Of a stretch of DNA of 31,907 nt, positions 14,686 to 24,309 are shown one piece after another (within the stretch, counting starts at the first letter, position 1; each line of letters begins with the position of its first letter). The notes beneath the pieces are model-generated. The model had not been told where the DNA came from. It was given only the letters and a program-made list of their open reading frames with translations, and searched no databases. Both the position numbers and the translations under genes were made by a program. This DNA comes from Butyrivibrio sp. (lineage in GTDB: Bacteria; Bacillota; Clostridia; Lachnospirales; Lachnospiraceae): contig NZ_SVFW01000026.1 in assembly GCF_015056685.1 (NCBI RefSeq), positions 1 to 31,907 of the forward strand, in the 5' to 3' direction.

Positions 14686-17379
14686 GTGGAGAACACTACC
14701 ATGTTTGAAAGTATAGATATTGAAAAAGTTTCACCGATGATGCAGCACTATCTTCAAACGAAGGCTGAATACAAAGACTGCATACTGTTTTACAGACTTG
14801 GTGACTTTTATGAACTCTTTTTTGACGATGCCAAGATAGCTTCAAAGGAACTGGAACTTACACTTACAGGAAAGGCCTGTGGCCTTGAGGAAAGAGCTCC
14901 AATGTGCGGAGTCCCTTTCCATGCAGTTGATTCTTACCTTACAAAGCTTGTTTCCAGGGGCTATAAGGTAGCGATTTGTGAACAGACTGAAGACCCTAAG
15001 CTTGCTAAGGGAATTGTCAAAAGAGATGTGACAAGGATCGTAACACCCGGAACCAATCTTAACATGCAGTCCCTTGAGGAAACAAAGAACAATTATATCA
15101 TGAGTGTTCTTTATTCACCTGACAGCATCGGAATCTCTATAGCTGATGTGACAACCGGAGATTATTATCTCACTGAGGTTGATAGTTTAAGGGCCTGCAA
15201 TGATGAGATCGTAAAGTATATGCCATCGGAGATCATCTGTAATGAAGCCTTTACTTTTTCCGGGATTGATATAAATGATCTAAAGAACAGACTTCAGATT
15301 TTTGTAAATCCGTTAGATTCAAGGTACTATGATGAAGATTCCTGTAAGAGACTGCTTTTAAGGCACTTTAAGGTTTCTTCACTTATAGGACTTGGAATAG
15401 ATGATTTTCCAAACGGAATTGTGGCTGCCGGATCTTTACTGCAGTATCTGACAGATATGCAGAAGTCAGATATTTCAAATATCACTCATATTTATCCTTA
15501 TCTTACAAGTAAGTACATGCTGCTTGACAGCTCAACAAGGCGAAATCTTGAGCTTGTTGAGACAATGAGAGATAAGCAGAAAAGAGGAACCCTTCTGTGG
15601 GTTCTTGATAAGACCAAGACTGCCATGGGAGCCAGAACTCTTAGAAGCTTCATTGAGCAGCCCCTTATTGAAAAGGATGAGATTCTTTTAAGGCAGGGCG
15701 CAGTTGATACTCTTTTGAAAAACGTCGTTACAAGAGAGGAAATCAGGGAGTACTTAAATCCTGTATATGACCTTGAAAGACTGATGTCCAAGATTGTATT
15801 TAAGACCGCTAATCCAAGAGATCTTTTGGCATTCAGAAATTCTATAAAGATGATTCCTGCAATTATCACAGCTCTTTTGGATATTCAGGATGACCCAGAG
15901 ATAAAAAAGCTTACTGAAAACCTTGATCCTTTAACTGATATCCATGACCTTATTGACAGTGCTATCGTTGAGGAACCACCTCTTGCCATAAAAGAGAGTG
16001 GAATCATTAAAGACGGTTTTGACAAAGATATAGATCATTTCAGAGAGGCCGGAACTAACGGCAAAATCTGGCTTTCACAGCTTGAAGAAGAAGAAAAAGA
16101 AAATACAGGAATAAAGAACCTTAGGATCAAATACAGCAATGTGTTTGGATATTCCTTTGAAGTTACAAACTCATTTAAGGACAAGGTGCCTGATTACTTC
16201 ATTAGAAAGCAGACTCTTACTAATTGCGAGAGATATACAACACCTAAGTTAAAAGAACTTGAGGATACTATTCTTAATGCACAGGATAAGTTAAATAACC
16301 TTGAGTACGACATGTTCTGCAAGATCAGGGATTCCATTGCTCTTGAGATAAACAGAATACAGAGTACAGCTAAATCCATAGCTCTTTTGGATGTGTATGC
16401 ATCCCTTGCCTATGTGGCTGAAAAGAACAGATATGTTAAGCCTTCGCTCAACGAAAAGGGCATTATCAATATCAAAAACGGAAGACATCCGGTAGTTGAG
16501 AAAATGCTTGATTCTTCTGATATGTTCATTGCAAATGACACATACCTTGATAATAAAAAACACTGCATTTCAATCATCACAGGTCCTAATATGGCCGGTA
16601 AGTCAACCTATATGAGACAGTCTGCACTTATAGTTTTGATGGCACAGATAGGTTCTTTTGTACCCGCTGATAAAGCTGACATCTGTGTTGTTGACAGGAT
16701 ATTTACAAGAGTTGGTGCTTCTGATGACCTTGGAAGCGGTCAGTCAACTTTCATGGTTGAGATGAATGAAGTTGCCAATATCCTCAGAAACGCAACGCCC
16801 AATTCACTTCTTATCCTGGATGAGATAGGGCGTGGTACTTCTACATATGACGGACTTGCGATTGCCTGGGCTGTAACAGAACATATCAGCAACAGAAAGA
16901 TACTTGGAGCCAAGACTTTGTTCGCTACTCATTATCATGAGCTTACTGAGCTTGAGGGCAAAATGGACAATGTAAATAACTATTGCATCGCTGTTAAGGA
17001 AAATGGTGATGATATCGTATTTTTACGTAAGATCATCAAGGGCGGCGCTGACAAGAGCTACGGTATTCAGGTTGCCAAGCTTGCAGGCGTGCCTGATATG
17101 GTAATTGACAGGGCAAAAGAGATCGTAGCTGAGCTTACAAATAACGACATAACTGAAAAGGTTCAGAGCATTGCCAAAGAATCCAAGAACGATAAAAAAG
17201 TCAAAGTACAGCACTATGATGATGTGGATATAGATCAGATGACTCTTTTTGATACGGTTACAGATGAAGACGTATTAAAGAGGTTACAGGAAATAGATAT
17301 AACAACACTTACCCCAATGGACGCGCTTAACACGCTTTATAAGCTTCAAAGTGATTTGAAAAACAGGTGGAAAAACTAA
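14686..17379 (+). CDS. mutS: DNA mismatch repair protein MutS
   Basis: An 897-residue mismatch sensor. The mismatch-contact motif lies in RLGDFYELFFDDA (Phe-X-Glu). The ATPase has Walker A GPNMAGKST, STFMVEMNEV, Walker B LLILDEIGRGTST and ATHYHEL. A beta-clamp-type motif QMTLF starts at residue 851 in the flexible C-terminal part. The start shown is GTG at 14686; an ATG five codons later (14701) has GGAG 9 nt upstream and is equally possible. The gene abuts mutL with no gap, as is usual in Firmicutes, and length is normal. Confidence 0.95.
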   Translation: MENTTMFESIDIEKVSPMMQHYLQTKAEYKDCILFYRLGDFYELFFDDAKIASKELELTLTGKACGLEERAPMCGVPFHAVDSYLTKLVSRGYKVAICEQTEDPKLAKGIVKRDVTRIVTPGTNLNMQSLEETKNNYIMSVLYSPDSIGISIADVTTGDYYLTEVDSLRACNDEIVKYMPSEIICNEAFTFSGIDINDLKNRLQIFVNPLDSRYYDEDSCKRLLLRHFKVSSLIGLGIDDFPNGIVAAGSLLQYLTDMQKSDISNITHIYPYLTSKYMLLDSSTRRNLELVETMRDKQKRGTLLWVLDKTKTAMGARTLRSFIEQPLIEKDEILLRQGAVDTLLKNVVTREEIREYLNPVYDLERLMSKIVFKTANPRDLLAFRNSIKMIPAIITALLDIQDDPEIKKLTENLDPLTDIHDLIDSAIVEEPPLAIKESGIIKDGFDKDIDHFREAGTNGKIWLSQLEEEEKENTGIKNLRIKYSNVFGYSFEVTNSFKDKVPDYFIRKQTLTNCERYTTPKLKELEDTILNAQDKLNNLEYDMFCKIRDSIALEINRIQSTAKSIALLDVYASLAYVAEKNRYVKPSLNEKGIINIKNGRHPVVEKMLDSSDMFIANDTYLDNKKHCISIITGPNMAGKSTYMRQSALIVLMAQIGSFVPADKADICVVDRIFTRVGASDDLGSGQSTFMVEMNEVANILRNATPNSLLILDEIGRGTSTYDGLAIAWAVTEHISNRKILGAKTLFATHYHELTELEGKMDNVNNYCIAVKENGDDIVFLRKIIKGGADKSYGIQVAKLAGVPDMVIDRAKEIVAELTNNDITEKVQSIAKESKNDKKVKVQHYDDVDIDQMTLFDTVTDEDVLKRLQEIDITTLTPMDALNTLYKLQSDLKNRWKN

Positions 17380-19413
17380 ATGGTTTTTATTAATGAACTG
17401 GACAAAAATACCATAGATCAGATTGCTGCAGGTGAAGTTGTAGAAAGGCCTGCAAGTGTTGTAAAAGAGCTTGTTGAAAATGCCATCGACTCGGGCGCAA
17501 CAGCAGTTACAGTTGAGATAAAGGGCGGCGGTATCGATATGATCCGTGTAACCGATAATGGCAGCGGAATTGAAAAAAGTCAGATCCGCAAAGCCTTTAA
17601 ACGTCATGCTACAAGTAAGCTTACCTGTATCGATGACCTTTATACTATTCATTCTCTTGGATTTAGAGGTGAGGCTCTTTCAAGTATCTCATCAGTTGCC
17701 CAGGTTGATATGATCACAAAGACTTCTGATGATCTTACAGGCACAAGATATACCATAAATGGCGGTGAAGAGATTTCTTTTGAAGAGATTGGAGCGCCAG
17801 ATGGAACTTCACTTATTGTGAGGAATCTTTTTTACAATACTCCTGCCAGAAAGAAGTTCCTTAAGACTCCTCAGACAGAAGGAAGCTATATTGGGGATGT
17901 AATGGAGCATCTTGCTCTTGATAATCCAACAGTTTCTTTTCACTACATAAACAATAAAGAGGATAAATTCTCTACAACAGGAAACGGTGATTTAAAGGAG
18001 ATAATCTACAGGATCTATGGAAGAGATATTTCTGTAAGCCTTGTTCCTATAAATGTTTCAGGTAACGGCTATACCCTTGAGGGGTATTTGGGAGAACCTT
18101 CCATAAACAGATCGAACAGGAATTTTGAGATCTTTTTTGTAAATGGAAGATATGTAAAAGATAAGGTCATGTCCAAGGCCCTGGAAGAAGGCTACAAGCA
18201 GTATCTTATGATGCATAAGTTCCCCTTTGCGGTTCTGCATCTTAGGCTTGACCCTGCTATGGTTGATGTCAATGTTCATCCTGCCAAGCTGGAAGTAAGA
18301 TTTGGCAATCAGCCTGCGCTTTATGATTTTATAAGGACAAATGTTGAAAACACCCTGCGAAATCATGAGATGATCCCTGATGCACTTCTCGGAGAAGATG
18401 AGCCTTTAAAGAAAAATACCGGTAATGATGAAAAGGCATTAAATGCAGGCACTGTGGCCGAGGCACCTGATAATAAAAAACCGGAAATTCTCAGTGATTT
18501 TGAAGATGATGATAAAGCTGCGGTAAAGAAAGAGGAAAAAAACCAGAAATACATTGCTCCTCAGCCATTTGAAAAAGTCAGATTCGAAGAAAACAGATTA
18601 AAGGAAGATGAGCCTGTATTTGCAACAGGAATAAAGGCAGAGCCCATAAAAATCGAAGATTCCAATAAGTCTGCAGTTTGGACCAGGATTTTTGGTGATT
18701 CGGACGGCTCAAAGGCAAAGGAAGCAGAGAAGCCTTCACCTATAATCAAGCAGGACGAGGCTGTTATAGTAGAAAAGCCTGTTCAGCTTAATCTTTTTGA
18801 TGAAAAGGTTCTTACCAGGGAAAATGTAAAAGAATATGAGATAATAGGTCAGATTTTTGGAACTTATTGGATCATAGGTTTTAAGGACAAGATATTCCTT
18901 ATGGATCAGCATGCGGCTCATGAAAAAGTTAATTATGAGCGTATGATGAAGAGATATAAATCAGGAGAACAGCTTTCACAGATGGTTAATCCTCCTGTTA
19001 TCATTTCTCTTTCTGCAGCTGAAGAGGAGCTTTTCCTTAAATACAGACAGTATTTTGAAAAACTTGGATTTAATATTGAAAACTTCGGCGGTCATGAATA
19101 CGCTATGAGAGCAATTCCTGTAGATCTTTTTGGCTGCGAGAATGAAAAAGAGATGTTCATAGAGATCCTTGATGAGCTTTCACATGAAACAAGCCTTGAC
19201 AGAACACCTGATGTCATCAACTACAAGATAGCAAGTATGGCTTGTAAGGCTTCAGTTAAGGGCAATACAAGAATGTCCAGGACTGAGCTTGAAGCCCTTT
19301 TAGATGAACTGCTGACACTTGAAAATCCATATAATTGTCCTCACGGAAGACCTACAATTATATCGATGTCCAAGTATGAGATTGATAAGAAATTTAAGCG
19401 AGTAGTGGAATGA
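17380..19413 (+). CDS. mutL: DNA mismatch repair endonuclease MutL
   Basis: A 677-residue GHKL ATPase and nicking endonuclease that acts with MutS. N-terminal motifs are QIAAGEVVERPASVVKELVE, DNGSGI, HATSKL, LGFRGEALSSIS and GTSLIVRNLFYNTPARKKF. An acidic, lysine-rich linker spans about 330-460. The C-terminal endonuclease motif DQHAAHEKVNYE begins at D509, with ACKASVKG and CPHGRP also present, so this is the MutH-independent type. QLNLF at 469-473 resembles a beta-clamp motif. The ATG follows the mutS stop directly, with AGGTGG upstream. It overlaps miaA by 4 nt. Confidence 0.95.
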   Translation: MVFINELDKNTIDQIAAGEVVERPASVVKELVENAIDSGATAVTVEIKGGGIDMIRVTDNGSGIEKSQIRKAFKRHATSKLTCIDDLYTIHSLGFRGEALSSISSVAQVDMITKTSDDLTGTRYTINGGEEISFEEIGAPDGTSLIVRNLFYNTPARKKFLKTPQTEGSYIGDVMEHLALDNPTVSFHYINNKEDKFSTTGNGDLKEIIYRIYGRDISVSLVPINVSGNGYTLEGYLGEPSINRSNRNFEIFFVNGRYVKDKVMSKALEEGYKQYLMMHKFPFAVLHLRLDPAMVDVNVHPAKLEVRFGNQPALYDFIRTNVENTLRNHEMIPDALLGEDEPLKKNTGNDEKALNAGTVAEAPDNKKPEILSDFEDDDKAAVKKEEKNQKYIAPQPFEKVRFEENRLKEDEPVFATGIKAEPIKIEDSNKSAVWTRIFGDSDGSKAKEAEKPSPIIKQDEAVIVEKPVQLNLFDEKVLTRENVKEYEIIGQIFGTYWIIGFKDKIFLMDQHAAHEKVNYERMMKRYKSGEQLSQMVNPPVIISLSAAEEELFLKYRQYFEKLGFNIENFGGHEYAMRAIPVDLFGCENEKEMFIEILDELSHETSLDRTPDVINYKIASMACKASVKGNTRMSRTELEALLDELLTLENPYNCPHGRPTIISMSKYEIDKKFKRVVE

Positions 19414-20351
19414 GTAAACAAAAGCTTGTTGTTTTAACAGGACCAACTGCAGTTGGCAAATCAAAGCTATCAATTGAACTTGCAAAAGCTATTGGCGGAG
19501 AGATAATCTCCGCTGATTCTATGCAGGTCTATAAATATATGAATATCGGAACCGATAAGATATCTCCCGATAAAATGGGCGGAGTAAGGCACCACCTTAT
19601 CGATTTTCTTGACCCTAAGGAAGATTTTAATGTCTTTTTGTTTCAAAAGCTTGTAAAAGAAGCTATAGATGATATTTCTTCAAGAGGGAAAGTTCCGATC
19701 CTTGTTGGTGGTACAGGCTTTTATATTCAGGCTGTACTTCGTGACATAGATTTTACTGAAACTGATGAGGATGATTCCTATAGAAAAGAGCTTGAGCAAA
19801 GAGCGGAAAACGGTGAAGGCCATGAGCTCTTTGAGGAGCTGAAAAAGGTGGATCCTCAGTCGGCGGAAATAATTCATGAGAACAACTCAAAGCGTGTTAT
19901 CAGAGCTTTGGAATATTATAAAAAGACAGGAAAAAAGATATCTGAACACAATAAAGAGCAGAGTAATAACGATTCTCCATATGATTTTACCTACTTTGTA
20001 TTGACAGATGATAGAAAAACGTTATACTCACGCATAGACGCTCGCGTCGATAAAATGATATCCGATGGCCTCGAACAGGAAGTAAGGGACCTTGTTAAGA
20101 TGGACATTCCAATGACGGCAACGTCCATGCAAAGTCTAGGCTACAGGGAAATGATCGGATATTTAAATGGTGAGTACGACCTTGAAAGAGCAATTTATCT
20201 GATAAAGCTCAACACAAGGCACTTTGCTAAGAGACAGCTTACCTGGTTTAGACGTGAAAGAGATGTAATATGGCTGGATAAAGAAGCTTTCGGCCACGAT
20301 GAAGATTTAATATTGAAAGAGATGCTTAGGATTTATGGAAATGAAAAGTAA
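19410..20351 (+). CDS. miaA: tRNA dimethylallyltransferase
   Basis: A 313-residue enzyme that transfers a dimethylallyl group from DMAPP to A37 of UNN-reading tRNAs, making i6A37. The P-loop TGPTAVGKS is at residues 10-18. Then come ISADSMQVYKYMNIGTDK, the family signature GGTGFYIQA, KRVIRALEYY and the C-terminal RQLTWFRRER segment. Length is normal. The ATG overlaps the mutL stop (ATGA). The mutS-mutL-miaA order is common in clostridia. With miaB upstream, both steps of ms2i6A37 synthesis lie in one gene series. Confidence 0.95.
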   Translation: MSKQKLVVLTGPTAVGKSKLSIELAKAIGGEIISADSMQVYKYMNIGTDKISPDKMGGVRHHLIDFLDPKEDFNVFLFQKLVKEAIDDISSRGKVPILVGGTGFYIQAVLRDIDFTETDEDDSYRKELEQRAENGEGHELFEELKKVDPQSAEIIHENNSKRVIRALEYYKKTGKKISEHNKEQSNNDSPYDFTYFVLTDDRKTLYSRIDARVDKMISDGLEQEVRDLVKMDIPMTATSMQSLGYREMIGYLNGEYDLERAIYLIKLNTRHFAKRQLTWFRRERDVIWLDKEAFGHDEDLILKEMLRIYGNEK

Positions 20352-21624
20352 TATGTATGAAGCCCTTGGTATATCAAGGGAAGTTTATGAGTTTGGAGAA
20401 AAGATTTTAAAGGAGCTTGAGCCAAGATTTAAGGCCATAGATGAGACTGCTGAGTACAATCAGCTTAAGGTTCTTAAGGCAATGCAGGATAATAAGGTTA
20501 GTGAAGCCTGCCTTCTTGGAACTACAGGCTACGGATATAACGATATCGGAAGAGAAAAGCTTGAAGCAGTCTATGCCTCAGTTTTCCATGCAGAGGATGC
20601 TCTTGTAAGACCTCAGATCACATGCGGAACACATGCACTTGCTCTTGCTCTTATGAGTAACCTTCGCCCGGGAGATATGCTTTTTTCTCCTGTTGGAAAG
20701 CCTTACGATACATTGGAAGAAGTAATCGGAATAAGACCTTCAAAGGGTTCACTTGCTGAGTATGGAGTTTCATATTCACAGGTAGATCTATTACCTGACG
20801 GAAGCTTTGATTTTGAGAATATCAAAAAGGTATTACTTGAAAACGATAATATCAAGCTTGTAACTATCCAGAGATCCAAGGGATATCAGACAAGACCTAC
20901 ACTTTCTGTAGAGAGGATAGGAGAACTCATAAGCTTTATCAAGGGCATTAAAAAAGATGTTCTCTGTATGGTTGATAACTGTTATGGAGAGTTTGTTGAG
21001 AGAATTGAGCCCACAGATCTCGGCGCAGATATGGTTGTTGGTTCACTGATAAAGAATCCGGGCGGCGGACTTGCTCCAATTGGCGGATATATTGCAGGTA
21101 AAAAAGAGTGTGTTGAAAATGCAGCTTTCAGACTTACTTCTCCAGGACTTGGTAAGGAAGTTGGAGCTTCTCTTGGAATCCTTCCTCAGTTTTATCAGGG
21201 ATTCTTCCTTGCACCTACTGTAACAGCTTCAGCCTTAAAGGGTGCGATCTTTGCAGCAAATATCTACGAAAAGCTTGGCTTTGATGTTTGTCCAAACGGA
21301 AGCGAAGACAGATTTGATATCATTCAGGCAGTTACTTTTGGCAAGCCTGAGGGAGTTATTGCTTTCTGTGAGGGAATTCAGGCTGCAGCGCCTGTTGATT
21401 CCTTTGTTACACCAGAGCCTTGGGATATGCCTGGCTATGATGCACAGGTTATCATGGCTGCAGGAGCATTTGTATCAGGCTCATCCATTGAGCTTTCAGC
21501 CGATGGACCTATAAAAGAGCCATATTCAGTATTTTTCCAGGGTGGACTTACCTGGCCACACGCTAAATATGGTATTTTAAAGACTTTGCAAAAGCTTTAT
21601 GATGTAAAAATGATATCTTTGTGA
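20341..21624 (+). CDS. Methionine gamma-lyase-like PLP enzyme ('aluminum resistance protein' family)
   Basis: A 427-residue fold-type I PLP enzyme of the Met_gamma_lyase family (PF06838; YnbB-like). Visible are TTGYGYNDIGREKLE near the N terminus, RPQITCGTHALALAL, VDNCYGEFVE with the PLP-contacting Asp, and GSLIKNPGGGLAPIGGYIAG containing the probable Schiff-base Lys. The substrate is not established; family names come from similarity and an old aluminum-resistance screen. The start chosen (20341) has AGGA 9 nt upstream; ATGs at 20335 and 20353 are alternatives. It overlaps the miaA 3' end. In Firmicutes this gene is often found next to miaA. Confidence 0.88.
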   Translation: MKSNMYEALGISREVYEFGEKILKELEPRFKAIDETAEYNQLKVLKAMQDNKVSEACLLGTTGYGYNDIGREKLEAVYASVFHAEDALVRPQITCGTHALALALMSNLRPGDMLFSPVGKPYDTLEEVIGIRPSKGSLAEYGVSYSQVDLLPDGSFDFENIKKVLLENDNIKLVTIQRSKGYQTRPTLSVERIGELISFIKGIKKDVLCMVDNCYGEFVERIEPTDLGADMVVGSLIKNPGGGLAPIGGYIAGKKECVENAAFRLTSPGLGKEVGASLGILPQFYQGFFLAPTVTASALKGAIFAANIYEKLGFDVCPNGSEDRFDIIQAVTFGKPEGVIAFCEGIQAAAPVDSFVTPEPWDMPGYDAQVIMAAGAFVSGSSIELSADGPIKEPYSVFFQGGLTWPHAKYGILKTLQKLYDVKMISL

Positions 21625-21650
21625 TAAACTATTAGCTGTACCATTTTGTA

Positions 21651-21698
21651 CTTTTCTGATCGCCTGGAGAAGCGGCGCATTGCGTTATATCAGAAAGG
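21651..21698 (+). promoter_or_regulatory. Hairpin that can hide the radC ribosome binding site
   Basis: CTTTTCTGAT (21651-21660) pairs with ATCAGAAAGG (21689-21698) over 10 bp with one G-U. The right arm contains AAGG, the Shine-Dalgarno of radC (ATG at 21704). CGC (21661-21663) and GCG (21682-21684) could extend the fold. Pairing is seen directly; a regulatory role is inferred. Confidence 0.4.
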
Positions 21699-21703
21699 TA
21701 AAG

Positions 21704-22417
21704 ATGAATACAATAAATAATAAGATGTTTGGAAGCAGTGCCTACAAGGAAATGCTTCCTTATGAGCGCTTTATAAGTGCAGGACCAGAGTGTCTTACAG
21801 ATGCAGAGCTGCTTGCTATCATTATTCGTACAGGCAGTGGCAATTCCTCACCAATAGAAATTGCCCATGAGATATTAGGCTTATCCAACGGTAAAGAGAG
21901 AGGGCTAAATGGCCTCTTTTCCCTGACACTTGATGAACTTAAAAGTGTTCACGGCATTGGAGAAGTTAAGGCTGTTAAGCTAAAATGCCTTACGGAGCTT
22001 GCTAAGAGAATGGCTGTTCAGAGTTCTTTTAGCGGAACTTTCTTTGAGTCATCCAGACAGATTGCATCCATATATATGGAGAAGATGCGACATGAAGAAA
22101 GGGAAAAGGCAGTACTTCTTTGCCTCAATAATAAGCATAAGCTTATAAATGAGTCTGTATTATCCATAGGTACGGTTAATTCAGCTTCGGTGTCTCCAAG
22201 AGACATATTTACACATGCGCTTAAAAGTGGTGCATCTTGTATAGTTCTTTTGCATAATCATCCAAGCGGAGATCCGACTCCGTCAAGGGCAGATGCGGAA
22301 CTTACCAATAAGATCAGCGAATCAGGCAATATGCTTGATATCAGGCTTATAGATCATATTATTATAGGAAATCAGTCATATTACAGCTTTGGAGAAAAAG
22401 GGCTTTTATGGCAATAA
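21704..22417 (+). CDS. radC: RadC/YeeS-type JAB domain protein
   Basis: A 237-residue protein with an N-terminal helix-hairpin-helix segment (LKSVHGIGEVKAVKLK) and a C-terminal JAB/MPN domain. The JAMM metal site is HNHPSGDPTPSRAD, with H184 and H186, which suggests a metal-dependent hydrolase. The name comes from an old repair phenotype that was later withdrawn, so the cellular role is open. The ATG at 21704 has AAGG 5 nt upstream; a start at 21680 has no site. It lies just before mreB, the usual position in Firmicutes. Confidence 0.9.
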   Translation: MNTINNKMFGSSAYKEMLPYERFISAGPECLTDAELLAIIIRTGSGNSSPIEIAHEILGLSNGKERGLNGLFSLTLDELKSVHGIGEVKAVKLKCLTELAKRMAVQSSFSGTFFESSRQIASIYMEKMRHEEREKAVLLCLNNKHKLINESVLSIGTVNSASVSPRDIFTHALKSGASCIVLLHNHPSGDPTPSRADAELTNKISESGNMLDIRLIDHIIIGNQSYYSFGEKGLLWQ

Positions 22418-22426
22418 GGAGAAGAA

Positions 22427-23431
22427 ATGGCTAATATTTTTGGAATTGATCTTGGAACAAGCAATATCAAAATCTTCAACAGGGATGAAGACAGTCTTAC
22501 AGTAGAGAAGAACATGATCGCAATTGAAAATAAGACAAATATCTTCGCTTATGGAAACTCTGCATACGAGATGTATGAGAAGGCTCCTGACAAGATCAAG
22601 ATATCATATCCTCTTAACAGCGGTGTTATTGCTGATATTGAGCATATGGAGACACTTGTTAAACTCTTTATAACAGATCAGATGAAGGGCAGCGTTAAGC
22701 CTTGTGATGTTTATATTGCTGTACCTAAGGACGTTACAGAAGTTGAGAGAAGAGCTTTCCATGATCTTATAAATGACGCCGGAATCAAGGCTAAAAAGAT
22801 CATGATGGTTAAAAAGCCTCTTGCTGACGGACTTGGAATGAACGTAGATGTTATGAACTCTCAGGGTGTTTTGGTTGTAAATGTTGGCTATGACACAACA
22901 GAGATCTCAATCCTTTCACTTCGCGGTATCGTTGTAAGTAAGCTTATTAAGGTAGGCGGCAAGAAGTTTGATGAATCCATCAGAAACGTTATCCGTAAGG
23001 AATTCGGACTTCTTATTGGTGAAAAGACATCTGAAAACGTAAAGATTTCTCTTAAGGAGCTCGAAAAAGAGGGTAAGGACGCCGTTGTATACGGAAGAGA
23101 TATTGTTACAGGTCTTCCTGTTGAGAGAAAGATTCCTACAGATCTTCTTAACCAGGCACTTGTTGAGAACTTTGATGTTATTCTTGATAATGTTAAAGCT
23201 ACTCTTGAGAAGACTCCACCAGAACTTGCTGCTGATATCTTCAAGCACGGATTATATCTCACAGGTGGTGCTTCACAGGTTTGCCATCTTGCACAGAGAC
23301 TTAGCAATGGTGTTGGTCTTAACGTAAATATTGCTGAGAACCCTATTGGTTCCGGAGCTCTTGGTCTTGCCAAGATTATTAAAGATGATCAGTATAAACC
23401 TCTTGCATATGGAATCGAAGAGGATAGATAA
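22427..23431 (+). CDS. mreB: Rod shape-determining actin homologue MreB
   Basis: A 334-residue actin-like ATPase that polymerises under the membrane and directs lateral wall synthesis. Phosphate loop 1 is GIDLGTSNIKIF (6-17), with VVNVGYDTTEIS as phosphate loop 2 and YLTGGASQV as the adenosine-binding segment. Length is normal. AGGAG lies 6 nt upstream of the ATG. It starts the mreBCD-PBP2-rodA shape cluster. MreB and the paralogue Mbl cannot be told apart confidently here, but direct linkage to mreC and mreD favours MreB. Confidence 0.93.
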   Translation: MANIFGIDLGTSNIKIFNRDEDSLTVEKNMIAIENKTNIFAYGNSAYEMYEKAPDKIKISYPLNSGVIADIEHMETLVKLFITDQMKGSVKPCDVYIAVPKDVTEVERRAFHDLINDAGIKAKKIMMVKKPLADGLGMNVDVMNSQGVLVVNVGYDTTEISILSLRGIVVSKLIKVGGKKFDESIRNVIRKEFGLLIGEKTSENVKISLKELEKEGKDAVVYGRDIVTGLPVERKIPTDLLNQALVENFDVILDNVKATLEKTPPELAADIFKHGLYLTGGASQVCHLAQRLSNGVGLNVNIAENPIGSGALGLAKIIKDDQYKPLAYGIEEDR

Positions 23432-24301
23432 ATGAGTCCCATCATAAGGCAAAGAGGAGAAGAATTTACCCTTCCAAGTAAATATCTCCTCTTTATTTTA
23501 ACAATTCTATGTACGGCGTTAATTGTTATCACATTTAACACTAATCTGTTCACGGGTCCTTTGAACTCGTTTGCAGGTGTTTTTGTTGTGCCATTTCAAA
23601 AGGGGATCACAATCTGTTCAAGCTATATAAAAGAGACTACAGATAAACTTGCCTCCATTACACAGCTTCTTGATGAAAATGAGAAGCTAAAGAGTCAGAT
23701 AGATGAGCTCACTATTGCCAATACAAACCTTGAACAGGAAAAATATGAGCTCACTGAGCTTCGTGAGTTATATGAACTTGATTCAAAGTATAGTGATTAC
23801 CCTAAGACCGGAGCCAGGATCATCGCCAAGGATGCGGGCAACTGGTATTATTCTTTTGTTATAGATAAGGGTTCTGATGATGGCATTGCAGTCGATATGA
23901 ATGTCATTGCAGGTGCAGGGCTTGTAGGAAGAGTAATTGATGTTGGACCTGACTGGGCAAAGGTTCAGTCTATAATTGCTGATAATTCTGCTGTGAGTGG
24001 AATGGTTCTTTCATCTTCTGACAACCTTATCGTTACAGGAGATTTAGAGCTCTACAGAAGCGGATATATAAGCTTTTCTAAACTTGTTGATGATGCAGAT
24101 AAGGTTAGCATCGGTGACAAGATTGTGACTTCAAATATCAGTGATAAGTATCTTCCCGGAATTCTGATAGGATATATTTCTACTTTGGAAGATGATTCAA
24201 ATAATCTTACTAAGTCAGGAACTCTTTCTCCTGCAGTGGACTTTGAACATATGAATGAAGTACTTGTGATATTACAAGTTAAGAATAATGGTGGAAATTA
24301 A
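23432..24301 (+). CDS. mreC: Rod shape-determining protein MreC
   Basis: A 289-residue bitopic protein: cytoplasmic N terminus, one membrane helix (about 18-38), an extracellular coiled coil (about 65-115, ENEKLKSQIDELTIANTNLE) and the paired beta-barrel domain with GLVGRVIDVGPDWAKVQSI. It scaffolds PBP2 activation in the elongasome. Its ATG follows the mreB stop with no gap, which suggests translational coupling. Confidence 0.93.
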   Translation: MSPIIRQRGEEFTLPSKYLLFILTILCTALIVITFNTNLFTGPLNSFAGVFVVPFQKGITICSSYIKETTDKLASITQLLDENEKLKSQIDELTIANTNLEQEKYELTELRELYELDSKYSDYPKTGARIIAKDAGNWYYSFVIDKGSDDGIAVDMNVIAGAGLVGRVIDVGPDWAKVQSIIADNSAVSGMVLSSSDNLIVTGDLELYRSGYISFSKLVDDADKVSIGDKIVTSNISDKYLPGILIGYISTLEDDSNNLTKSGTLSPAVDFEHMNEVLVILQVKNNGGN

Positions 24302-24309
24302 GATTTTTT

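Noticed and set aside
22888..23373. A 161-codon antisense frame within mreB
   Set aside because: mreB is unambiguous on the plus strand, and the antisense product is low-complexity Ser/Leu/Arg-rich with no start signals.
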